Shown here: in pieces, positions 52,157-59,480 of the stretch
Numbering within the stretch: the stretch's first letter is position 1
How the letters are laid out: every line of letters starts with the position of its first letter
NCBI RefSeq assembly: GCF_021440085.1
Contig: NZ_JAKCPW010000002.1
Location: forward strand, 558,001-622,000
Reading direction: 5' to 3'
Length of the DNA stretch: 64,000 nucleotides
Source: Dyadobacter sp. CY261
GTDB lineage: Bacteria; Bacteroidota; Bacteroidia; Cytophagales; Spirosomataceae
The notes under the pieces: model-generated
What the model saw: the letters and a program-made list of their open reading frames with translations, nothing else
What the model was told of the DNA's origin: nothing
Databases searched by the model: none
Position numbers and translations under genes: made by a program

Positions 52157-54484
52157 TTATGGATTTACTATAAAAAGTGTTTCGTTTAACGGCAATCGGT
52201 AACTTTTAATCCCGGGCGTCTCCGCTTTTGCTATTTTGAATAAAAACACCTCTGCTACATCCTCTTCATACGGAACCAGTTCCATGAATCTTTTTCTCAA
52301 AGTGAGCAACTTCAAAGCTTCGGCCTTGTCGAGGCCTGCATTGTCCCCTTTCGTAATCCGGGGGAACAAATAAAACGGGGAAATTAATGGATGAATCGCA
52401 AATTGCAATTGTTCGGCACAAAGCCAGAGCCGTTGCATGGCCATTCCGCCCATGAAAAAGTCCTTATAACTGTACTGCGGCATGGTGATCATCCCTAGCG
52501 CAGAGGCTGTACTGACGGATTTAAGTGCTGCATCCACCAATGCGCCGCCGCCTTGTATTCCTTTTAAAGTTTGCGAAATTTCACGGTCACGGATAATCGA
52601 AAGCGCTGCTATCTGTGCGTTGTTGAGTCCCAGGGTCCTGACGTCGATGCCATCCATGGATAGCTCGGCATCTGCAGGAGACCATTTCATCTCCCTGTGT
52701 ACAAAGTCGTAGTGCCCGTCCTGATTAAGTAAACGTACCCGGTCGCATTCACCGATGATTTCGCCGATGGCAATGATTTCCTGCTTTTCGGAAAAATAAT
52801 GGAATGCTGCACCGGAAACGCTTTCGGCGGCTTCTTTCAATTGTTGAAAGTCAGCGTCGGAAATTGGTATGGCTGTCGATGGGTTGCGGTTGGTGCAACG
52901 GTCGTAAATGAATTTGACCGCCTCAGGCGCGTACACCGTCTCGCCGTGTTCGGAAGCTTGTTTGTAAAAGTCTATCACAGCAATAAGAGTAGCCTCTTCA
53001 CCCAATGGGAACAAGTCCATCTTCACGGCCAGGCCTGCCTCATTGCTTTTCAACAATATATTCTCATAGGAAGCCCCAAATGAGATATTCGAGGCGATCT
53101 GATCGAAATCGCCAAAGGAGAACGACCGGAACCGATCGTGAAAAAGGAACAGTCTTCCCTGATGAAAGAGCCATTTCCAGGGCTGATCGTTGCCGGTTGA
53201 CGGGGCCTGGCAAGCAGCTCTGACAATCTCAGAAAGAATCTTCTCTGACAGAACAGTCTCTGGTATGCCCTGGCTTTTTCGCTCAGGTAACGACTCGGCT
53301 ATACGAACGGCCTCGGCAAGATTGAATGGCTCATAAGGATTGTGTCGGGAAGGGGTCGTTGTTTTGACAGATTTGTCTCCCACCAGCTCTTCCAGATCTA
53401 TGTAATACCTGCCCGACTCGTGGAACTGGTCGAGCAGTATGCGGCGGCAGACGTCTGTCACCACACCGCCCCCGAGCGTTACGGCGCTGGCAAGCTGTGG
53501 CCAGGTGCTAATGCTCTGGCCTATTTCCACGAGTGAAACTTTACCTCTTTTCGACCCGTTGATCGCATTCACGATCCGGAGCACCAGCGGCAGCCGGTCT
53601 TCTTCGGAAATCTGATCGAATTTTTCCAGCGGCAGGCCTTGAAGGAAACCATGGAAGATGGGGCGTTCCGGCTCATGATCAAACCTTTCGACGTCCAGCA
53701 TTCCCCGATCACTCGTTTCCATTACCACGGGAATGCCTAACTGCGCCGCCCGGATCCGGCTGCGTATTTTGAGGGCAATGTCATCACATTCATCAACAAG
53801 TATGTCCAGTTTGCCGCCATTCAAAAGAAAATCATCCAGGTTATCTTTGGTAATACCTTCCGCGAAGCATTCAATGTCTAGGAAAGGGTCAATTTCTGCA
53901 ATTTCGCGGGCTGTGACGACGCATTTGTTGATACCAATGTTGTGCAGGCCTGTACGTATACGATTCAGATTATTAAGCTCAATCGTGTCGAAATCAGCCA
54001 GTTTCAGTTTACCGCAGGTTCGTTCAGTAGCAATGCTCAAAGCAACCGAGTGCCCGACCGACAAGCCAATGATCCCGATGGTCCGGCGGGAGAGGTTTCG
54101 TTGTTCGTCCGGCGTGATCTTATATTGGTTCCGGCTGGTCCGAAGTTCGATGAATTCCTCTTCGTCAACCAGGTGCAGAAGCCGCCCCGACCATGGATAG
54201 AATACCCACACGCCTTCGGTTTCTACATCCTTTCCCTGCGCCCATTCTAAATATTTTTGTTCTATTTCCGGTGTAGTGAGGCGCTTTCTGGGATGTCTGA
54301 TTCTGACAAGTTCTTGTTTTTGGGAAGCAAATAGGTCCAGGATGGTTTTGCCGCGATAATCTTCAATGAAGGAAAGGAACTTTTCTTTATCTGCGTAGCG
54401 CTCTTTGGAGATGAAAACCGGTTTGTAGATATAGTTGACCTCTGTGTTATGATGCATTTTAGAATAATTGTGAAGCCTGTCCAT
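52157..54484 (-). CDS. ThiF/E1-like and nitroreductase fusion (Rv1355c/MoeY family)
   Basis: 775 residues from the ATG at 54484 (a TTG precedes it). An N-terminal extension of about 130 residues is followed by an E1/ThiF-type adenylation domain, about 131-370: GIIGLSVGHSVALSIA loop, DFDTIELNNLNR, VDECDDIALKIRSR. The nitroreductase domain, about 400-760, starts with VRAACQAPSTGNDQPWKW and has GGMAMQRLWL near the end. The CxxC zinc pairs and the usual catalytic Cys of ubiquitin-like E1s are not seen. The family is named after Rv1355c of Mycobacterium (annotated MoeY). Such a fusion could adenylate a carboxyl group and then oxidise or reduce the product. First gene of the minus-strand cluster; substrate unknown. 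Confidence 0.8.
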   Translation of the reverse strand: MDRLHNYSKMHHNTEVNYIYKPVFISKERYADKEKFLSFIEDYRGKTILDLFASQKQELVRIRHPRKRLTTPEIEQKYLEWAQGKDVETEGVWVFYPWSGRLLHLVDEEEFIELRTSRNQYKITPDEQRNLSRRTIGIIGLSVGHSVALSIATERTCGKLKLADFDTIELNNLNRIRTGLHNIGINKCVVTAREIAEIDPFLDIECFAEGITKDNLDDFLLNGGKLDILVDECDDIALKIRSRIRAAQLGIPVVMETSDRGMLDVERFDHEPERPIFHGFLQGLPLEKFDQISEEDRLPLVLRIVNAINGSKRGKVSLVEIGQSISTWPQLASAVTLGGGVVTDVCRRILLDQFHESGRYYIDLEELVGDKSVKTTTPSRHNPYEPFNLAEAVRIAESLPERKSQGIPETVLSEKILSEIVRAACQAPSTGNDQPWKWLFHQGRLFLFHDRFRSFSFGDFDQIASNISFGASYENILLKSNEAGLAVKMDLFPLGEEATLIAVIDFYKQASEHGETVYAPEAVKFIYDRCTNRNPSTAIPISDADFQQLKEAAESVSGAAFHYFSEKQEIIAIGEIIGECDRVRLLNQDGHYDFVHREMKWSPADAELSMDGIDVRTLGLNNAQIAALSIIRDREISQTLKGIQGGGALVDAALKSVSTASALGMITMPQYSYKDFFMGGMAMQRLWLCAEQLQFAIHPLISPFYLFPRITKGDNAGLDKAEALKLLTLRKRFMELVPYEEDVAEVFLFKIAKAETPGIKSYRLPLNETLFIVNP

Positions 54485-54841
54485 CAACGGGCTATGGCCT
54501 GATTTAACAAATCACAAAATTGTGCCGAAATTCATATTAAATTTGCCCGACAGGCTATCTCATCCCCTGAATCTTGTATATTCAGGCATTTTTACTTGCT
54601 TCAATAAGTACACAAATTGCTGAATTTATTTTTGTAAAACTAACCTCTGTTGAATGGGGGATAAAATATTTGGACGTTCGTGCCGAAATTCTCTTTCTAA
54701 GCAGAAGCCCGTGCCGATGTATCGTGTGAAATTTGGCCGAAAGTGCCTTTGCTATTGATGCGAATATAGAATTAATATTATAATATTATCAATTAGTTCG
54801 GAGCGGAGCATTTTGCTGCTCCGCCAGCACCAGAATCCAGG
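54485..54841. promoter_or_regulatory. Divergent control region between the fusion gene and a response regulator
   Basis: 357 bases. GTGCCGAAATTC occurs at 54522 and at 54680, as direct repeats about 158 bases apart. A third copy, reversed, lies before the SRPBCC gene at 58512. TATTTTTG at 54627-54634 is a perfect TAnnTTTG pointing toward the plus-strand receiver gene, about 208 bases before it. No hairpin with a T tract seen. Confidence 0.45.
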
Positions 54842-55306
54842 ATGGAAAAAGGAAAAATAAGCGTATTGTATGTCGATGATGAAATCAACAACCTTAACTC
54901 ATTCAAGGCGGCTTTCAGAAGAGACTTCAATATCTTAATTGCGACGTCGGGGCGCGAAGGCCTCGAACTGCTGAAGCATAATGTCGTGCATGTCATTATC
55001 ACCGACCAGCGAATGCCCGAAATGACCGGTGTGGATTTTTTGATAGAAGTGTTGAAGGATTACTCCGATCCGGTCCGCATTCTATTGACGGGTTACACAG
55101 ATATTACCGCGGTGATCGATGCGGTAAATAAAGGGCACATCTATTACTATCTCAACAAACCCTGGGATGAGCAGCAGCTGCGCATTATTATCAAGAATGC
55201 CTACGAAATCTTCCACCTCCGGGAAGAGAACAAAGAGCTGATCGAAAAGTTGATCGATGTGAACGGGCAATTGGAATTCCTTCTCCGTCAAAACCTGCTC
55301 TCGTAG
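54842..55306 (+). CDS. Single-domain response regulator, divergent partner
   Basis: 154 residues. Receiver domain 1-125: DD at 12-13, D55 in VIITDQRMPEMTGVDF, LLTGYTDITAVIDAVNKG, KPWD; then a C-terminal coiled coil of about 30 residues (REENKELIEKLIDVNGQLEF). More than half its residues match the receiver of the 48199 gene, pointing to duplication. It may supply phosphate or serve as a partner in the same relay. Divergent from the fusion gene. Confidence 0.9.
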   Translation: MEKGKISVLYVDDEINNLNSFKAAFRRDFNILIATSGREGLELLKHNVVHVIITDQRMPEMTGVDFLIEVLKDYSDPVRILLTGYTDITAVIDAVNKGHIYYYLNKPWDEQQLRIIIKNAYEIFHLREENKELIEKLIDVNGQLEFLLRQNLLS

Positions 55307-55486
55307 CTATCTGCTGACGTGGCGATGGTTTCTTCTAACCAGGCTTTTGATCCCTGTAAACGATGGCCGTAAGCCACGAAACATGTAGGTCAATAACGAA
55401 AATGCCGTAGAAAACGCAACCGCCAGCAAGAGTATCGCCGCGAATAAAAGGTTGCCGATTGCTTTCAGAAATATGATGATATCCAT
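55307..55486 (-). CDS. Small membrane protein (59 residues)
   Basis: Read directly from the sequence: MDIIIFLKAIGNLLFAAI then a hydrophobic LLLLAVAFSTAFSLLTYMF, then a basic tail with FRGLRPSF, SLVRRNHRHVSR. One or two membrane helices with a positive inside end. The stop codon starts one base after the response regulator stop on the other strand. Plausible gene by composition; function unknown. Confidence 0.45.
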   Translation of the reverse strand: MDIIIFLKAIGNLLFAAILLLAVAFSTAFSLLTYMFRGLRPSFTGIKSLVRRNHRHVSR

Positions 55487-55625
55487 GACTTTATAATAGT
55501 GGGTGACTGACCATTTTTCTTAAAAACCGTACCAGAGCTACCGGTTTACATTGGATGATCCCGTGCTGGTATTCTTTTTGTGATAAATCGTTTTTTCGAA
55601 ATCGACAGACCAAACGGATATCATC

Positions 55626-55844
55626 ATGAAAAAGAGCATAGCTATCGGCATCATAACAGGCATCGTCATGTTCGTGTTTGTCATCTCCTGCGGCCAACGC
55701 ACGCAAACCGGCGATCAGAAGGATCGCAAGTCAGACAGTGCAGACGTTGCCCAAAAGAATAAAACCGAGGGATATTTTTACCATCAACCAGAGCAAGGCA
55801 CCGGTACCGATTCGAGTAAGATCAAAAAAAAGGTGGATAATTGA
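55626..55844 (+). CDS. Small lipoprotein-like protein
   Basis: 72 residues. Signal-type N-terminus with lipobox FVISCG (Cys about 22). The mature part is short, Asp/Lys-rich and without predicted structure. No family recognised. A hairpin at 55916 follows. Confidence 0.5.
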   Translation: MKKSIAIGIITGIVMFVFVISCGQRTQTGDQKDRKSDSADVAQKNKTEGYFYHQPEQGTGTDSSKIKKKVDN

Positions 55845-55915
55845 GCCAACGGGCAAAGCGCTTGCTAAGATGTATTGCGAAAAGAGGTTAATTTCGCGCA
55901 GTCAGCCCCCGCAAA

Positions 55916-55958
55916 GACACAGTAAAGCCGGGCCATCAACGTCCGGCTTTACTGTGTC
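55916..55958. terminator. 16-base perfect hairpin between the lipoprotein and esterase genes
   Basis: GACACAGTAAAGCCGG (55916-55931) and CCGGCTTTACTGTGTC (55943-55958) are perfect complements around an 11-base loop. There is no T tract on either side, so termination would need help; it may instead be a palindromic element or protein site. Confidence 0.5.
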
Positions 55959-55993
55959 GGTATGAAAATTAATAGCACTATTAATCCTCACAC

Positions 55994-57109
55994 ATGTTAA
56001 AGCAATTTTACCGGATATTTAGTTTTATTGTACTGATCGGGTGGTCTGTCAGTTGCCGTTTTCCCGCCACTGAACCGGATCCGATTGATGTCGGGGGCGA
56101 TACCACGGTACCCAACAAACCGGATACGGTGATCATCGACACGATCCCCGCCAAAAATCCCGATTCCCTGCTAGCCAAGACAGCCCGATTTGGTACCGAC
56201 CAGCTTTTTGACGATGCTGATTTGAATTTGACCAAAGGAATTTTCGCCAATGCCGCCAATTACCGTGGTCAGGGTGTGGATTTGCGTTATGAGTTTATCG
56301 CGCCTGCGGCAGACACGATGAAGCATCGTCCGTTTGTGCTGATGGTGCATGAAGGGGCGTTCCTTTTTGGTGATCTGGGCAATGAAATGGGGAAAGCTCG
56401 CTGGCTGGCGCGACGGGGTTATGCAGCCGCCTCGATCGGCTACCGGCTGGGATTTGATGGCGCGAGCGAGCAGAATGCGTGTGGCGGCAATAGTCAGGAG
56501 GTCGTGCGGGCCGTTTACCGGGCTGTACAGGATATCTATGCTGCCATCCATTATTTTGTCGATCATGCGGAGGAGTTTGGTATCGACAGCCGACAGATTA
56601 TGCTGGCGGGGAGCAGTGCCGGGGCCATTACCGTGACAGCGCTGGCATACATGAACGAAGCCGACTTTGAAGCGCTACAGCCGGGGATTACACAAGCGCT
56701 TGGGCGGCTCGATCCAAAGGCCGACGACAGTCCGTTCCGCATTCGTGCACTGCTCACGCAAATGGGTTACGGCATTTTTAAAAATGAATATATCAATGCC
56801 TCCAATGCCATGCCGACGGTGTTTTTCCAGCGGACGGGAGACAATGTTCTGGCTTACCAAAAGGGAACATTCCTGTCGTGCCCCACGTACCTGCCCATGG
56901 AAGGGGCAAAATTGGCTTCCGACCAGTTGAAGAAATTCGAGACACCTTTTGAACTAAACTATGAGAATCAGGAGGGTCATCACCTGAGCTATCCGGAAGA
57001 ATATGTGGTCGGCCGGTATTCCCAGTTTATGAAACGGCTTTGGTCGCAAAATCTGCGGCAGGTCACTAACGATGCTTATGATACCGTTGAGGATATTGAG
57101 CTCCGGTAG
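55994..57109 (+). CDS. Lipoprotein alpha/beta-hydrolase (esterase-like)
   Basis: 371 residues. N-terminal signal with SVSC lipobox (Cys about 21), then a Pro/Asp-rich linker to about 55. The hydrolase domain has VLMVHEGAFLFGDLGN, a GSSAGA nucleophile elbow (about 206), and catalytic His near the C-terminal EGHHLSYP. Fits the BD-FAE/esterase-lipase group; a surface or periplasmic esterase on polysaccharide or lipid acyl groups is the best guess. Its 3' end overlaps the convergent acyltransferase gene by 44 bases. Confidence 0.82.
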   Translation: MLKQFYRIFSFIVLIGWSVSCRFPATEPDPIDVGGDTTVPNKPDTVIIDTIPAKNPDSLLAKTARFGTDQLFDDADLNLTKGIFANAANYRGQGVDLRYEFIAPAADTMKHRPFVLMVHEGAFLFGDLGNEMGKARWLARRGYAAASIGYRLGFDGASEQNACGGNSQEVVRAVYRAVQDIYAAIHYFVDHAEEFGIDSRQIMLAGSSAGAITVTALAYMNEADFEALQPGITQALGRLDPKADDSPFRIRALLTQMGYGIFKNEYINASNAMPTVFFQRTGDNVLAYQKGTFLSCPTYLPMEGAKLASDQLKKFETPFELNYENQEGHHLSYPEEYVVGRYSQFMKRLWSQNLRQVTNDAYDTVEDIELR

Positions 57110-58262
57110 CTTCCTGGCCGATACCCTCTCCCAGTTTCATGCTCTTTCCGGCATGGAACCATTGTCTGAGATAGGACGACAATTTTATCTCGAGGTATTC
57201 ATACGACAGGTTCGACGCAACGAATGTCAATACGAGAGATAGCAGGAACATTGCGACACCTTCACCAAAAACAGGCAGGCCCAGCTTGCGAAATGCAAAC
57301 GCGAGCCCTACCACGACAGGTACGTGCAGGAGATATATCGAAAACGAAATGTCACCAAGCTTTACCAGCCAGGGAGGGAATTTCTGAATTCGTTTCTGAT
57401 AGTAGAATATAAACACCGTAAAAATCGCTGCCGAGCCCATTCCCCATTCCAACGGCCCGAAACCACCCAGGAAACCTGAGATAAATTGCCACACTGCAAG
57501 ACATAGGATGGTAGGGGCGATCATTGGTATTGACAGAAAGTTGCTCAGGCGCTCTTTCAATGGACGATAATCGTATATCAAACCGGCAATCACACCAAAT
57601 ACAAAGTTCCAGATGATCGGGTTGGTAAGCATGTTGAGGTACGGGGTGCCCAGGTTGGCCACCTTGTCGGCCTTTAGCGTAAAAACACCATGGTAATAAG
57701 GGATACCGATCAGGGTGACAGCGATGGTTAAAAAGAATACATACCAGCGGAGGCGGGCGAACAGCATTGAAAAGGCTATCATGAGGTAGAAATAGACCTC
57801 GTAGTTAAGGCTCCATCCCACATTGAGCGTTGCATAACCGAAAAATGGGGACGGCTCGTTGGCCAGAGGTATAAAGAGCAGGCTCTGAAAAAGATCAGAG
57901 AACCATGTTGCATTCAGTGTTAGCCTGCTCTGCAAGAAGCAGTAGAGTAATGTAATGACGGTGTAAGCGGGCCAAATCCGGATAAGTCGTTTACCGATAA
58001 ACCGCGCGGTGTTCCGCAACGATGGCTTGGTGTTTCGGGTTATATACACCATAATGAAGCCGCTGATCACAAAAAACAGGCTCACTCCGGCGGGACCCGA
58101 CGCGAAAAGGAAGTCGATTTCCGCACGGAAGGGATCATCCTCCCTGATTACGTCCTTTAAATGGTAGATCGTCACGTACAACGCCGCGATACCTCTCAGG
58201 ACTTGTATGCTGTTTAGTTTGGATTCATGAATGGCACTACCCAAGCCATGTTCCTGTACCAT
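57066..58262 (-). CDS. Acyltransferase-3 family membrane protein (OafA-like)
   Basis: 398 residues from the ATG at 58262. About ten membrane helices. The signature IQVLRGIAALYVTIYHL holds the R and H of the catalytic loop; GPAGVSLFFVISGFIMVYI, SLNYEVYFYLM and the C-terminal FSIYLLHVPVV follow. These proteins transfer acyl groups (usually acetyl) to sugars of surface polysaccharides. Overlaps the esterase gene tail to tail. Confidence 0.9.
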   Translation of the reverse strand: MVQEHGLGSAIHESKLNSIQVLRGIAALYVTIYHLKDVIREDDPFRAEIDFLFASGPAGVSLFFVISGFIMVYITRNTKPSLRNTARFIGKRLIRIWPAYTVITLLYCFLQSRLTLNATWFSDLFQSLLFIPLANEPSPFFGYATLNVGWSLNYEVYFYLMIAFSMLFARLRWYVFFLTIAVTLIGIPYYHGVFTLKADKVANLGTPYLNMLTNPIIWNFVFGVIAGLIYDYRPLKERLSNFLSIPMIAPTILCLAVWQFISGFLGGFGPLEWGMGSAAIFTVFIFYYQKRIQKFPPWLVKLGDISFSIYLLHVPVVVGLAFAFRKLGLPVFGEGVAMFLLSLVLTFVASNLSYEYLEIKLSSYLRQWFHAGKSMKLGEGIGQEATGAQYPQRYHKHR

Positions 58263-58552
58263 ACCGATCAAGTTGATAAGTTGACTATCCGTTACTTAAT
58301 ACATTGACACAAATAGTTGTCGAACCGTGTCAGAGAGAATAAAATATCGGGTGCTCAGGTAAGAAGATTGCGTGTAGGATGTTCATTTTCATAACGTTGA
58401 GTAAGAGTTTTGTCATAACATTACATGTAGTTGCATGCAATTGTAAACGTAAATTAACAAAAGAGTTTGGCGGTCACAAACTGAAATGAGGAATTAGTAC
58501 AAATTTCGGCACAGTTTTTAGGTATTAATATTACAAAGTCAATCGAAAATTT
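58263..58552. promoter_or_regulatory. Divergent gap between acyltransferase and SRPBCC genes
   Basis: 290 bases, AT-rich. The only notable element is ACAAATTTCGGCAC at 58499-58512, an inverted copy of the GTGCCGAAATT motif found twice near 54.5 kb. It ends 40 bases before the SRPBCC start codon. Confidence 0.35.
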
Positions 58553-58981
58553 ATGGCACAGGAGTTAACCGTTAGCAAAGAAATATTCATTGAGGCACCT
58601 GTGACGAAGGTGTGGGAGGTACTGATCGCGCCCAAATATATCAGGCAATGGGATGACCTCCCGCAGGATTTCGAGGATTATTACCTGGAATATGGAAAGG
58701 TCATCGACTGGTCGGGCATGACCCGGCTAACGGTTAGTGGTTACGAGCCCAACGAACTACTGATTTTTTCGTTTTATGTTTCCAAATGGGAGCAATCGCC
58801 CTCGCATTATGATATTGCCTATCGCTATCGTCTGGCAGAGCAGCAGGGTGGAACTCTTTTACAAGTGGAAATAGGTGATTTTTCGGTGCTGCCCGACGGT
58901 CGGGATTACTACGCATCGTCCGAGGAATTTGCAAAAGCGGCACTCGAGAAAATCAAAAATTTGTCGGAAAACAGGGTTTAA
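58553..58981 (+). CDS. SRPBCC/AHSA1-like ligand-binding protein
   Basis: 142 residues. The helix-grip fold is shown by the opening VSKEIFIEAPVTKVWEVLIA and PKYIRQWDDLPQDFEDYY, and by the C-terminal helix SSEEFAKAALEKIKNLSE. AHSA1-like proteins bind hydrophobic ligands or act on Hsp90-type partners; role here unknown. A MerR-type gene follows 40 bases downstream. Confidence 0.82.
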   Translation: MAQELTVSKEIFIEAPVTKVWEVLIAPKYIRQWDDLPQDFEDYYLEYGKVIDWSGMTRLTVSGYEPNELLIFSFYVSKWEQSPSHYDIAYRYRLAEQQGGTLLQVEIGDFSVLPDGRDYYASSEEFAKAALEKIKNLSENRV

Positions 58982-58994
58982 CGGCAGGGGCGAT

Positions 58995-59002
58995 TATCTT
59001 TG
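58995..59002 (+). promoter_or_regulatory. Candidate -7 element before the merR-type gene
   Basis: TATCTTTG, a perfect TAnnTTTG match, 20 bases before the ATG at 59022. No clear -33 box. Confidence 0.35.
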
Positions 59003-59021
59003 TAATAACCGCTTCGAAGAT

Positions 59022-59333
59022 ATGGAACCCAACACAAAACTATACTACGACACCAACGAGGTTGCCGAAATGGTCGGTTGTGAGCCGTCTGCTCTCCGCT
59101 TTTGGGAGAAAAAATTTCCGCAACTCACGCCCAAGCGCGACTCGCGCAACCGCAGGCGCTACACCGAACGCGACATCGAGATCATCCGCAAAATCATGCA
59201 TCAGCGTGATAAACAGGGGCGTACCATTAAAGGGACTCGCGAACAACTGCGCCGCAAGGAAGAAGCGCAGCTGCTGATCCAGCGCCTGATGCGCGTCAGA
59301 AAATTTTTGACGGATATTCAGGAGGTTCTTTAG
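59022..59333 (+). CDS. MerR-family transcriptional regulator
   Basis: 103 residues from the ATG at 59022 (MEPNTKLYYDTNEVAEMVGC). The HTH and wing are clear: EVAEMVGCEPSALRFWEKKFPQL, RDSRNRRRYTERDIEIIRKI, followed by a dimer helix (about 75-103). A long upstream frame extension overlaps the SRPBCC gene and is not real. Short for MerR, with no effector domain. This type is widespread in Bacteroidota; target unknown. Confidence 0.9.
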   Translation: MEPNTKLYYDTNEVAEMVGCEPSALRFWEKKFPQLTPKRDSRNRRRYTERDIEIIRKIMHQRDKQGRTIKGTREQLRRKEEAQLLIQRLMRVRKFLTDIQEVL

Positions 59334-59480
59334 TGACGGCTGACCGCTGACGATCGACGATGAACCATGGATCGCCTTTGCAATGCAGCTCAATTTCTTT
59401 TTTTCGAACCAAAAACATCGTCCATGGTCCGCAGTCTATGGTCTACTTTTTCACGCCAGGCATTTTCAATTCCAAATCCA
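59334..59480. repeat. Degenerate palindromic intergenic repeat
   Basis: CTGACCGCTGACGATCGACG then ATGAACCATGGATCG at about 59340-59374 is partly mirrored by CATCGTCCATGGTCCGCAGT then CTATGGTC at about 59417-59444. The arms share GACGATG/CATCGTC and CCATGG. It resembles the octamer elements in position (just after a stop codon) but with other units. Confidence 0.4.

Noticed and set aside
58875-59333. 152-residue frame as the MerR gene start
   Set aside because: The first 49 codons overlap the SRPBCC gene and have no MerR features; the ATG at 59022 gives a normal N-terminus.
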